From Arthrobacter sp. EM1 (GTDB lineage: Bacteria > Actinomycetota > Actinomycetes > Actinomycetales > Micrococcaceae), in NCBI RefSeq assembly GCF_029964055.1, contig NZ_CP124836.1:992001-1056000 (forward strand): DNA of 64,000 bases, read 5' to 3'. Under the pieces are notes generated by a model that saw nothing but the letters and a program-made list of their open reading frames with translations, was not told where the DNA came from and made no database searches. Both the position numbers and the translations under genes were made by a program. How positions within the stretch are numbered: the stretch's first letter is position 1; every line of letters begins with the position of its first letter. Shown in pieces: positions 17,390 to 27,022 of this stretch.

Positions 17390-18759
17390 GCGTCCTCAGC
17401 CCGATGTGGACCTCCCTGTTTTACCTGGCGGCCGCGGTGTGTTTCATTCTTGCGCTGAAGGGCCTCAGCTCACCGCGGACCGCGCGTCGAGGCAACACGA
17501 TTGGAGCGGCCGGCGCCTTCGTGGCCGTCGCCACGGTCTTTCTTTCCGCGAAACTGGCAAACATCCCGCTGATCCTCGCCGCCATCGCCGTCGGGTCTGC
17601 CATCGCCGTTCCGGTGGCCCGGCGGGTGCAGATGACCCACATGCCGCAACTGGTGGCCTTGTTCAACGGCGTCGGCGGCGGAGCTGCTGCGCTGGTGGCA
17701 GTGCTGGAACTGGGCCACAGCGGCGATTACTGGGTGCGGGTGGCCGTGGTCTTCACCATGTTGATCGGCGCTGTGTCTTTTGCCGGCTCAGCCGTGACTG
17801 TGGGCAAGCTCCAGGAGCTGATCAGCACCCGTCCGCTGCTGTTCCCGGGTATGCCGGTGGTGATGGGCGCCGTGGTGCTGGGCGCCGTCACCGCCGGCAC
17901 CCTTGTGGTCGGTTCGGGTTCAACCGGCTGGGCGGCCGCGCTGCTGGCAGTGGGCCTGGCCGGGGGACTCCTGCTGGTGCTGCCCGTCGGCGGGGCCGAC
18001 GTGCCAATAGTCATTTCGTTGCTGAACGCCTTTACCGGCCTCGCGGTTGCAGCATCCGGCATTGTGCTTGGCAACGTCCTGCTGGTGGTGGCCGGCACCC
18101 TGGTGGGGGCCAGCGGCACCCTGCTGACCAAGGCGATGGCCGCCGCGATGGGCCGGGGCGTCGCCGGCATTATATTCGGGGCCTTCCGGGGCGGGTCGAC
18201 GGCGGGATCCACAGTGCAGAGCGACCGCCCGGTGCGCTCGTCCTCGCCCGAAGACGTCGCGGTCCAGCTTGGCTACGCCCAGCGGGTCGTGATCGTGCCC
18301 GGCTACGGACTCGCCGTCGCCCAGGGCCAACACACGATCGCCGAGCTTGCCACGGCCCTGGCGGCCCGCGGCGTTGAAGTGGTTTTTGCCATCCACCCGG
18401 TGGCCGGGCGGATGCCGGGCCACATGAATGTGTTGCTCGCGGAAGCAAACGTTCCATACGAGGCGTTAAAAGAGCTGGCAGAAGCCAACCCGGAGTTCCC
18501 GAACACCGACGTCGCCCTGGTTGTGGGCGCTAACGACGTTGTTAACCCTGCCGCCAAATCCACGCCCGGGGCGCCGATCTACGGGATGCCCATCCTGGAG
18601 GTTTCGCTGGCCGGGCAGGTGGTGTTCCTCAAACGCTCGATGCGGCCGGGTTTCGCCGGGATTGAGAACGAGCTGCTCTTTGATGCCAAAACGACGCTGC
18701 TCTTTGGAGACGCCAAGGACTCACTCACCCGGATCCTGGGCGCCGTGAAGGAACTCTAG
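17386..18759 (+). CDS. pntB: NAD(P) transhydrogenase, beta subunit
   Basis: A 457-residue protein with the remaining membrane helices (about residues 1-255) and the NADP(H)-binding domain III (about 280-457). The latter shows VIVPGYGLAVAQGQH, the HPVAGRMPGHMNVLLAEANVPY segment read in two parts, and ALVVGANDVVNPAA. It completes a proton-driven NADPH source. The stop overlaps, within the palindrome CTAG, the stop of the convergent radical SAM gene. Confidence 0.95.
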   Translation: MSVLSPMWTSLFYLAAAVCFILALKGLSSPRTARRGNTIGAAGAFVAVATVFLSAKLANIPLILAAIAVGSAIAVPVARRVQMTHMPQLVALFNGVGGGAAALVAVLELGHSGDYWVRVAVVFTMLIGAVSFAGSAVTVGKLQELISTRPLLFPGMPVVMGAVVLGAVTAGTLVVGSGSTGWAAALLAVGLAGGLLLVLPVGGADVPIVISLLNAFTGLAVAASGIVLGNVLLVVAGTLVGASGTLLTKAMAAAMGRGVAGIIFGAFRGGSTAGSTVQSDRPVRSSSPEDVAVQLGYAQRVVIVPGYGLAVAQGQHTIAELATALAARGVEVVFAIHPVAGRMPGHMNVLLAEANVPYEALKELAEANPEFPNTDVALVVGANDVVNPAAKSTPGAPIYGMPILEVSLAGQVVFLKRSMRPGFAGIENELLFDAKTTLLFGDAKDSLTRILGAVKEL

Positions 18760-19919
18760 AACAAGGTAGCCTGTGCAGCCGGCGTTGCTGACCGCTGGCC
18801 GGCGGCGACGGCTGCCGGTTCGGGGAGGCTCCCCTCGGGATACTGCGCTTCCTCGTCCCTGGGGTCACGGCTGCCGGGATCGTCGTTGAGGTCCCGGTGG
18901 CTGAAGCCCTGCGAGCCGGAGAACCCATGCCTGGCCTTGAAATACCGAATGCGGCCGGAGAGCCAGTCGCGGTACTCCTTGGCGGCGTAGGAACCGGTGC
19001 CGTAGAGCCGGCGGTACCTGCCGGCAAGCTGGGGGTGTTCCTTGGCGACCCACTGCATAAACCATTCCCGGGTGCCGGGCTTGAGGTATAGCGCCCCGGC
19101 CGTGACTCCGGTGGCGCCCGCCGAGGCCAGCGAAGCGAACAGGGAATCGAGGGCCTCGTCGCTGTCCGAGAGCCACGGCAGGATGGGCATAGCCATTACG
19201 CCGCAGGGCAGTCCGGCCTCCCGGAGCCGGGTAATCAGCTTCAGGCGGGCCCGGGGCCCGGGCGTACCGGGCTCGACTGCTTCGGCGAGGCGCTCGTCCG
19301 TCATCGCCAGTGAGATGCCCACGCCGACCGGGACCTGCGCAGCCGCATGCTTCAGCAGCGGGATGTCCCGGGCCAGCAAGGTGCCCTTCGTCAGGATTGA
19401 CAGCGGAGTCCCGGAATCGGCGAGGGCACCTATGATCCCGGGCATCAGCCGGTACCGGCCTTCGGCCCGTTGGTAGGGATCGGTGTTGGTACCGAGAGCC
19501 ACGTGCTGCCGGGCCCAGGAGGGCTTGGCCAATTCCCGGCGCAGGACCTCCGCGGCGTTGATTTTCACTACCACCTGGCTGTCAAAGTCCAGTCCGGCGT
19601 CGAAATCGAGGTAGGTGTGGCTTTTCCGGGCGAAACAGTAGACACACGCGTGGCTGCAGCCACGGTACGGGTTGATGGTCCATTCGAACGGCATTCGGGA
19701 ACCGGCGGCCACTTTGTTGAGCACCGATTTAGCGGTGACCTCATGGAACGTGACGCCGGCGAATTCGGGGGTGGTCACGGAACGCACCAGCCCGAGCAGG
19801 GGCAGCAGGGCATCGGCGGCGGCCGGGGACCCGCCGGCGGCAACTGTGCCCTGCCCGGCGGCCGCCCAGTCTTCCGACGCCGGATTAAGTGCTTGCGCGT
19901 CCCATCTCATGGTTTCCAT
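18756..19919 (-). CDS. Radical SAM protein, SplB/Rv2578c type
   Basis: A 387-residue radical SAM enzyme. The cluster ligands are C88, C92 and C95 in RGCSHACVYCFARKSH, the CxxxCxxC form. It resembles the actinobacterial Rv2578c group, distantly related to spore photoproduct lyase, whose substrate is not known. No intein is present. The tail after about residue 345 is disordered. The start is the ATG at 19919, or the ATG three codons later. An SOS-like box abuts the start codon, which suggests a DNA-damage role; from memory Rv2578c belongs to the mycobacterial damage regulon. Confidence 0.8.
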   Translation of the reverse strand: METMRWDAQALNPASEDWAAAGQGTVAAGGSPAAADALLPLLGLVRSVTTPEFAGVTFHEVTAKSVLNKVAAGSRMPFEWTINPYRGCSHACVYCFARKSHTYLDFDAGLDFDSQVVVKINAAEVLRRELAKPSWARQHVALGTNTDPYQRAEGRYRLMPGIIGALADSGTPLSILTKGTLLARDIPLLKHAAAQVPVGVGISLAMTDERLAEAVEPGTPGPRARLKLITRLREAGLPCGVMAMPILPWLSDSDEALDSLFASLASAGATGVTAGALYLKPGTREWFMQWVAKEHPQLAGRYRRLYGTGSYAAKEYRDWLSGRIRYFKARHGFSGSQGFSHRDLNDDPGSRDPRDEEAQYPEGSLPEPAAVAAGQRSATPAAQATLF

Positions 19920-19935
19920 TCGAAGGTATGTTCGA
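19920..19935 (-). promoter_or_regulatory. SOS-like box at the radical SAM gene start
   Basis: On the minus strand the site reads TCGAACATACCTTCGA, 14 of 16 positions as in the LexA consensus TCGAACATRTGTTCGA. It directly precedes the start codon. A TAAACT hexamer lies just upstream (19935-19940), so LexA bound here would cover the promoter. Confidence 0.6.
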
Positions 19936-20025
19936 GTTTAAGTCAAGGAGCCCCGCTGTATCCGGACGCCAGCGCGCCGTTGCAGTCCACCGCCGCCGGC
20001 CCGCACCGCTGCGCCCGTGGCAGGC

Positions 20026-20664
20026 TTAGCCGTGCAGCTCCCACACAACGCCGACCGTTGCGGTGACGGACGATTCTCCGGCCTCGACAGTAAGCGATTC
20101 CACCGCGGCGGCCCGCTGCATCGCCGCCCCGGGGAGTGGGGCCGCATGTCCGGACTGCTGGGTGAGCGAGATGACCTGTCCCAGCGACGTCCCGGCGAGC
20201 GAGGCGAAGTGCCCGGCCGTTGTGCGGGCGTCCAGCCAGGCGGCCTCACGGGCGCGGGCGTAGACGCCGGCGGGATCGGCGAAGCCGAGCTCCAGGCCGT
20301 TGAGCCGGACATCGTTGCCGCCGGCCGATACGGCCGCGGCGATGACCGCCGACGACGTTCCCAGCTCCCTGAGCCGGACACTCAGGACGCTGGACGCCAG
20401 GTAGCCGGCCACGACCTGGCCCCGGCCCTCCTGCCAGTTCACCTCGGCACGGACATTGAGCCCCGACGTGGTGATGTCCGGGTCCGCCACGCCGTACGAG
20501 CGCAGTGCCTCCGTGATCGCTGCCAGGACCCGGCCGGCGTCGCCGTACGCGGCGCCGACGCCCTCCCGGCGGCACTCGACCCCTATCGAAAGGGTAAGCA
20601 TGTCGGGTTCGGCTTCCGCGCTGCCGGATCCGGTTACGGAGATGGTCCTGGGACTGTCGGTCAT
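20026..20664 (-). CDS. SIMPL-domain (DUF541) protein
   Basis: A 212-residue protein almost entirely made of the SIMPL domain (about residues 5-205), from ISVTGSGSAEAEPDMLTLSIGV to ESSVTATVGVVWEL. These domains form oligomeric ring-like assemblies in periplasmic proteins of other bacteria; their biochemical role is unclear. No signal peptide is seen here, so it may be cytosolic. The ATG at 20664 lies one nt after the stop of the upstream HExxH gene, so the two are coupled. Confidence 0.85.
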   Translation of the reverse strand: MTDSPRTISVTGSGSAEAEPDMLTLSIGVECRREGVGAAYGDAGRVLAAITEALRSYGVADPDITTSGLNVRAEVNWQEGRGQVVAGYLASSVLSVRLRELGTSSAVIAAAVSAGGNDVRLNGLELGFADPAGVYARAREAAWLDARTTAGHFASLAGTSLGQVISLTQQSGHAAPLPGAAMQRAAAVESLTVEAGESSVTATVGVVWELHG

Positions 20665-20665
20665 G

Positions 20666-21097
20666 TTATGCCTCGTTCTGTTCGGGGGCCGCCTGGGTTG
20701 GCTCCGGGTAGCCGCCGGCCAGCAGCCCGGCGTGCCGTTCGAAGACATTACCCGAGCCGGGGTTGCCGGTCCGGAGCTGGGACCAGGCTGCTGCCAGGAA
20801 ATACAACGGCAGGAAAGGCAGGCCCAGGCAGCACGCGTACTGGGTGCTGTGGCGCTCCTCGTGCCCGAGCAGTTCCGGATTGGCGAGGGCGTTGCCGGGT
20901 CCGGCGCGGAAGAGCACCACATTGCCGACCGTAAAGGCTCCGGCCATTGGCAGCCGCCAGTGGTAGCCGGTGGCAAGCAGCAGCCCGCGGGGTCCACGGC
21001 GGACCGGGGCGCGGGCGCAGCCAGCGAGCAACAAGCCCAACGGGGTTGTTGCATTCAATACATTGGCCAGCTGCCGCAGCCGTTGTCCGGGCGTCAT
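20666..21097 (-). CDS. Unknown protein with HEERH motif
   Basis: A 143-residue protein I cannot assign to a named family. It has HEERH at residues 79-83, a zinc-protease-like HExxH, followed by a hydrophobic stretch GLPFLPLYFLAAAW and by NVFERHAGLLAGGY (about 117-130), where E120 could be a third ligand. The N-terminal half includes short hydrophobic segments. It is translated just before the SIMPL protein and has a -10 element at leaderless spacing. It may be a small membrane-associated metallopeptidase, but that is inference from one motif. Confidence 0.6.
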   Translation of the reverse strand: MTPGQRLRQLANVLNATTPLGLLLAGCARAPVRRGPRGLLLATGYHWRLPMAGAFTVGNVVLFRAGPGNALANPELLGHEERHSTQYACCLGLPFLPLYFLAAAWSQLRTGNPGSGNVFERHAGLLAGGYPEPTQAAPEQNEA

Positions 21098-21103
21098 AAG
21101 GCC

Positions 21104-21109
21104 ATGCTA
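21104..21109 (-). promoter_or_regulatory. -10 element for leaderless HExxH gene
   Basis: TAGCAT on the minus strand ends 6 nt before the ATG at 21097. Confidence 0.55.
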
Positions 21110-21146
21110 GCCGGGACCCAGGTTCGGGCACCTGAGTGCGTTCAAC

Positions 21147-21152
21147 TAGACT
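21147..21152 (+). promoter_or_regulatory. Probable -10 element of pheST
   Basis: TAGACT predicts transcription from about 21159, giving a leader of about 116 nt before pheS. The leader shows no T-box core and no run of Phe codons. A 10-codon ORF (21246-21278) ends inside the pheS start (ATGA). Confidence 0.4.
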
Positions 21153-21274
21153 GTTGGGAAGTGTCCGCCGGAGTGATTTTGGCGGGCCCTGCCCTTTGTC
21201 AACGCTCGGGTCCCTGCATCTGAACAAGGTCCTGCGCCCGTTGGCATGAACCGACTCGTAGCTAAGAACAGTAG

Positions 21275-22336
<1,062 letters not shown>

Positions 22337-22338
22337 AC

Positions 22339-24882
22339 GTGCGTATCCCACTTTCCTGGCTGCGTGAATTCGCGCAGGTACCGGCCGGAGCGACGGCCGA
22401 AGACGTGATGGCCGACCTGGTCAAGGTCGGTTTTGAAGAAGAAGCAGTGCACCGCCCGACGGATGCCCTGCAGGGTCCCGTGGTGGTGGGCCAGGTGCTG
22501 AGCATCGTCAAGGAACCCCAGACCAACGGCAAGACCATCAACTGGTGCCAGGTCCGGGTGGTCCCCGAAGGCCAGCAGCAGACCCTGACAGGCGAGGGCA
22601 TCGACCCCGCCGGCGTCCAGGGCATCATCTGCGGCGCGCACAACTTCGTGGCAGGCGACAAGGTCGTTGTCACCCTTCCGGGCGCCGTGCTGCCCGGCGA
22701 CTTCCGCATCTCCGCCCGGAAGACCTACGGGCACCTTTCCGCGGGAATGATCGCTTCGGTGCGCGAACTTGGCATCGGCGAGGACCACGACGGCATCCTG
22801 GTGCTCTCGCGGATCGGGCTGGACCCGGAAATTGGCACCGACGCCATGGAACTGCTGGGCCTTTACGACCAGGCCGCCGAAATCAACGTCACCCCGGACC
22901 GCGGTTACGCGTTCTCCCTCCGCGGGGTGGCCCGCGAGTACGCGCACGCGACCGGCACGACCTTCACCGACCCGGCAGCCAGGGTCCAGGCACCTGCGGA
23001 ACTGGCCGGCGGTTACGGCGTGCAGCTCAACGACGGCGCCCCGATCTACGGTAAGCCCGGCTGTGACCGTTTTGTGGCCCGCACCGTCCGCGGCGTCGAC
23101 GCGACGAAGCCCACGCCCCCGTGGATGACCTCCAGGCTCCGGCTCGCCGGCATCCGCTCGATCTCGCTGCCGGTGGACGTCTCGAACTACGTCATGCTGG
23201 AACTCGGCCAGCCCACCCACTGCTACGACCTGGACACCCTGTCCGGTGACATTGTGGTCCGTCGGGCGGCGGCCGGGGAAAAGATCACCACCCTGGACGG
23301 CAAGGAACGCACGCTCGACGTCGAGGACCTCCTGATCACCGACGGTTCCGGGGCGATCGGCATTGCCGGCGTGATGGGCGGTGCCGCCACCGAGGTGTCC
23401 GATGCCACCACAAACGTCCTCGTGGAGGCTGCGCACTTCGACGAAGTGTCCATCGCACGCTCCCGCCGCCGCCACAAGCTCCCGTCCGAAGCCTCCAAGC
23501 GCTTCGAACGCGGCGTTGACTGGCAGGTGGCCGGCATCGCCGCACAGCGGGTTGTTGACCTCCTGGTCGAGCTCGCCGGCGGCACCGCCGTCGCCGAGGG
23601 GACCGACGTCGGCACCGCACCCGCCGCCGTCGCCGTCGAGTTGCCAGCGGCTTTCGCCGCGGAACGTATTGGGATCGACTTCACCGAGGAACAGATCCTC
23701 AGCTCGCTCGAGGACCTGGGTGCAGTTGTTGTCAAAAACGAGGGCGGGTACACGGTGACGGCGCCAAGCTGGCGCAACGACCTGGAAACCAAGGAAGACC
23801 TGACCGAGGAAATTGCGCGCCTGGTCGGCTATGACAAAATCCCCGCGTCACTGCCCGTGGCACCCCCTGGCCGCGGGTTGACCCGCGTCCAGCAGCAACG
23901 CAGGCGCCTCGTCCAGGCGCTGGCAGCCGCCGGCCTCACCGAGGTCCTCGCGTACCCGTTCGTCTCCCAGGCCGCCAACGACACGTTTGGCGTTGCCACT
24001 GAAGGAGCGCCGCGCACGGCACTCAAGCTCGCCAACCCGATCAGCGAGGAGCAAGGCTACCTGCGCACCTCGATCCTGCCGGGCCTGATCGAGGTGGCTA
24101 AACGCAACCATTCGCGCGGCTTCCGCGACCTGGCCCTGTTCGAGGCCGGGCTGGTTTTCCTGCCGGGTGACACACTCGGCACCGCCACGATCCCGCCCCT
24201 TGGCGTCCGGCCGGGCGATGAAGTGCTCGACGGTTTGTATAACGGTGTGCCGGACCAGCCGCTGTACCTCGCCGCGGTGCTTACCGGCCACGACTCACCG
24301 GTTGCCGCCGGCCACAGTCCCCGGGTATGGGACTGGGCCGATGCCGTGGACATCGCCCGGATCGCCGGCGACGTGCTCGGCGTCGAAATCGTTGTTAGCC
24401 AGGGCCGGCACCAGGCCTTCCACCCGGGACGGGCCGCGCAACTGGCGCTCCGCACCGGGGAGGTCCTGGGCTACGCCGGCGAACTGCACCCGAAACTGCT
24501 GGCCGCCCACGACATGCCGGCACGGTCGGTGGCGCTCGAATTCAACGCCGATGCCCTCTTTGAGGCTGCCGCCGACGTGATCGTCGCCCGGCACCTGTCG
24601 ACGTTCCCGGTGGCGAGCCAGGACGTCGCCCTGGTGGTGCCGCTGGAGGTCCCCGCTGACGAAGTGGAGTCGGCTCTGCGCGCGGGAGCCGGCGAGCTGC
24701 TTGAAGACGTTGCACTCTTCGACGTGTACGCGGGCAAGGGCATCGAGGACGGCAAAAAGTCGCTGGCTTTCAGCCTGCGCTTCCGTGCCGCTGACCGCAC
24801 GCTGACAGCCGAGGAGGCGTCCGCGGCGCGCGAGGGTGCCGTGGCAGCTGCGCACGAGCGTTTCGGGGCAGTCCAACGCTAG
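22339..24882 (+). CDS. pheT: Phenylalanine-tRNA ligase beta subunit
   Basis: PheT carries the tRNA-binding, editing and anticodon-binding modules of the synthetase. The 847 residues are the full family length. The N-terminal MRIPLSWLREF start, the EMAP-like tRNA-binding domain (about 40-150), the B3/B4 editing region (about 210-380), the B5 domain (about 405-480) and the C-terminal ferredoxin-fold anticodon domain (about 755-847) are in order. The start is GTG 22339, with GGAG 8 nt upstream. Confidence 0.97.
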   Translation: MRIPLSWLREFAQVPAGATAEDVMADLVKVGFEEEAVHRPTDALQGPVVVGQVLSIVKEPQTNGKTINWCQVRVVPEGQQQTLTGEGIDPAGVQGIICGAHNFVAGDKVVVTLPGAVLPGDFRISARKTYGHLSAGMIASVRELGIGEDHDGILVLSRIGLDPEIGTDAMELLGLYDQAAEINVTPDRGYAFSLRGVAREYAHATGTTFTDPAARVQAPAELAGGYGVQLNDGAPIYGKPGCDRFVARTVRGVDATKPTPPWMTSRLRLAGIRSISLPVDVSNYVMLELGQPTHCYDLDTLSGDIVVRRAAAGEKITTLDGKERTLDVEDLLITDGSGAIGIAGVMGGAATEVSDATTNVLVEAAHFDEVSIARSRRRHKLPSEASKRFERGVDWQVAGIAAQRVVDLLVELAGGTAVAEGTDVGTAPAAVAVELPAAFAAERIGIDFTEEQILSSLEDLGAVVVKNEGGYTVTAPSWRNDLETKEDLTEEIARLVGYDKIPASLPVAPPGRGLTRVQQQRRRLVQALAAAGLTEVLAYPFVSQAANDTFGVATEGAPRTALKLANPISEEQGYLRTSILPGLIEVAKRNHSRGFRDLALFEAGLVFLPGDTLGTATIPPLGVRPGDEVLDGLYNGVPDQPLYLAAVLTGHDSPVAAGHSPRVWDWADAVDIARIAGDVLGVEIVVSQGRHQAFHPGRAAQLALRTGEVLGYAGELHPKLLAAHDMPARSVALEFNADALFEAAADVIVARHLSTFPVASQDVALVVPLEVPADEVESALRAGAGELLEDVALFDVYAGKGIEDGKKSLAFSLRFRAADRTLTAEEASAAREGAVAAAHERFGAVQR

Positions 24883-24956
24883 AGCACGGAAGAACACTCG
24901 CCGTCGCCGGGGCCACCGTCCGGTCCGTTCGTCTTGCCGACGTCGGACCGGACGGT

Positions 24957-25568
24957 GTGGCCTTCCTCGATCAAGCAGAACGCGCCCGTGCAGCGGGCCT
25001 CAAAGACGACCCCACCCGGCGGGACTTTGTGGCCGGCCGGATCGCGTTGCGCGCTTTTGCTGCCGGGATCCTGGCGGTGCACCCCGGAGAACTAACGGCC
25101 GCCTATGTGTGCCCTGATTGCGGCACCGGCCCGGAGAATGACCATGGCCGGCCAGGCTACCGGATTGCCGGTCTTCCCGCCGGCCTGAACCTAAGCCTGT
25201 CGCGCAGCCGCGGCTGGGCCCTGCTGGCAGCAGTGCACACCCGGGAACCGGGGGTCCGTCCCGGCATCGACCTGGAGCACAGCTCCGGTGTGACGTTCCC
25301 GGGGTTCGACGTCGTTGCCCTCACCCCTGCCGAACGGGAGCGGCTCAATACGCTTCCCCCCGACCAGGCAACGGGCTGGCGGGCTGCTGCCTGGGCGCGC
25401 AAGGAAGCGCTGCTCAAATCACGCGGTACCGGGTTGCGGGTCGATCCGGCTACGGTGGAGGCTTTCGCGGAGCCCGGGGACGGCATTGTCCTTATTGAAC
25501 TGGACACGGTTGCACTGGGCCTGCCTGCGGGATTCGCCGCCGCGCTAGCTGTTCCGGGAACCGCTTAG
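24957..25568 (+). CDS. 4'-phosphopantetheinyl transferase family protein
   Basis: A 203-residue protein with the key motifs of the Sfp-type family: GIDLE at 103-107 (Mg ligands) and WARKEALLK at 146-154 followed by GTGL. These enzymes load the phosphopantetheine arm of CoA onto carrier domains. A CPDCG...HGRPGY segment (about 52-68) is also common in the actinobacterial group. The GTG start at 24957 lacks a good ribosome site, and a homologous-looking frame extends upstream to the pheT end, so the start is uncertain. The carrier-bearing synthetase two genes away is a plausible client. Confidence 0.82.
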   Translation: MAFLDQAERARAAGLKDDPTRRDFVAGRIALRAFAAGILAVHPGELTAAYVCPDCGTGPENDHGRPGYRIAGLPAGLNLSLSRSRGWALLAAVHTREPGVRPGIDLEHSSGVTFPGFDVVALTPAERERLNTLPPDQATGWRAAAWARKEALLKSRGTGLRVDPATVEAFAEPGDGIVLIELDTVALGLPAGFAAALAVPGTA

Positions 25569-25586
25569 CAACAAAGGGCCAGGAGA

Positions 25587-26978
25587 TCACTTTGGGCCGC
25601 CGGCCGGAAGTGCCGGCAGCGCTTCCTGGTACAGCCACGGGTGCAGCAGCGCTTCCGTGTCGAGGCCTGTCGCGTGGTCCGCGGTGAGAATGAACTGCGC
25701 CGTCGAGACCGAGCCGTGGCGGTACTGCCCCGCCCACTCATGCAGCAGCGAAAAAAACGCCAGGTCGCCGCAGCGCAGGCGGAGGGCGTGCAGCGCCAAG
25801 GCCCCGCGTTTGTACACCCGGTCATCGAACATCAGCTCCGGACCGGGGTCGCCCACGAGCAGGTCCTGCGCGCCGGTGCTGAGCTTCCGCCAGGCGGCGG
25901 CGGCCCGGCGCGCCACAGTCATAACGCCGGCTTCCTCGGACCAGATCCATTCGGCATAGCAGGCGAAGCCCTCATGCAGCCAAATGTCCTTCCAGGACGC
26001 TGCCGTCAGCGAATTGCCGAACCACTGGTGGGACAACTCGTGGGCGATGAGCCGCTGCGACTCCCAGTCCTGTTCCAGCTGGTTGGGGCCGAAAATCGAC
26101 AGGCTCTGCGCCTCGAGCGGGATCTCCAGCTCATCCCCGGCCACCACTACCGTGTACTCGGCGAACGGGTAGGGGCCGAAGCAATCGATGAAGGTACGCA
26201 TCATTTCCGGCTGCCTCCTCAGCCCTTCGCGTGCCTTGTCCGCAAGCTCAGCAGGAACCGCGACGTGCTGGGGCACCTGCGATGCCGGGCGGACCGGGTT
26301 GAGGGCCAAGAGCTCGTAGCGGCCGATCTGAACCGTGGCGAGGTACGTGGCCATGGGCTCGGCCTGTTCGTAGACCCAGGTCTCGCGGCTGGACCGGCCG
26401 GTGCGGGCGACCAGGATCCCGTTGCACACCGCCCGGTAGTGTGCGTCAGTGGTCACCGAGATCCGATAGCTGGCCTTGTCCAAGGGGTGGTCGTTGCAGG
26501 GGAACCAGGACGGTGCGCCGTTCGGCTGGCCAGCCACCAGCACACCATCGGTCAGTTCTTCCCATCCCACGTCGCCCCATAAGCCCCGGCGGGGGGAGGG
26601 GTTTCCCTCGTAACGGACGTCCACAGTGAATTCTTCGCCCGGCATCAGGGCGGCGTCGGGGACAATGACCAGCTGGTCGGCGCGCTGGCTGAACTTGCGG
26701 ACCTTCCGACCGGAGAGCTGGATTTTGCTGGCCCGGAGCCCGGTCAGGTCCAGCACAATGGCCGAGGTGGCGCGTTGTGTCACCGCGTGCACAGTGGCCC
26801 GCCCGTTCAGGCGGTTGCTGCTGAGCTTGTAGTCCAGTTCGAGTTCATACCGGGTGACGCGGTAGGCATTGGTGCCATGGCCCGGCAGGTACGGATCAGG
26901 AGAGCCCGCCGGATCATCCGCGGGCAGGCCGCCTCCGGTGCCGGTTGCGGCGGTGGACCTCTGGGGGCTGGAACTCAT
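25587..26978 (-). CDS. M1-family zinc aminopeptidase, short form
   Basis: A 463-residue metallopeptidase with the M1 layout: an N-terminal beta domain (about 35-235) and a catalytic domain with HELSH at 313-317 and the third zinc ligand E336 (HExxH-x18-E). The usual GAMEN substrate motif appears as ELEIPLEAQS, a variant of actinobacterial members. The long C-terminal helical domain of aminopeptidase N is absent. The ATG at 26978 is preferred; an in-frame start at 27062 would overlap the upstream gene. It follows the Pls-like synthetase by 44 nt in the same direction, so it may act on that product. From memory, the epsilon-polylysine hydrolase Pld is also a zinc aminopeptidase. Confidence 0.85.
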   Translation of the reverse strand: MSSSPQRSTAATGTGGGLPADDPAGSPDPYLPGHGTNAYRVTRYELELDYKLSSNRLNGRATVHAVTQRATSAIVLDLTGLRASKIQLSGRKVRKFSQRADQLVIVPDAALMPGEEFTVDVRYEGNPSPRRGLWGDVGWEELTDGVLVAGQPNGAPSWFPCNDHPLDKASYRISVTTDAHYRAVCNGILVARTGRSSRETWVYEQAEPMATYLATVQIGRYELLALNPVRPASQVPQHVAVPAELADKAREGLRRQPEMMRTFIDCFGPYPFAEYTVVVAGDELEIPLEAQSLSIFGPNQLEQDWESQRLIAHELSHQWFGNSLTAASWKDIWLHEGFACYAEWIWSEEAGVMTVARRAAAAWRKLSTGAQDLLVGDPGPELMFDDRVYKRGALALHALRLRCGDLAFFSLLHEWAGQYRHGSVSTAQFILTADHATGLDTEALLHPWLYQEALPALPAGGPK

Positions 26979-27022
26979 TAGACGGCCTTCGGGTTGGCAG
27001 GTGCGGGTCGGGCGGGAGCGTG

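Noticed and set aside
21159..21274. T-box riboswitch before pheST
   Set aside because: No T-box core sequence or specifier-loop stem is visible in the 116-nt leader, and there is no terminator-antiterminator pair.
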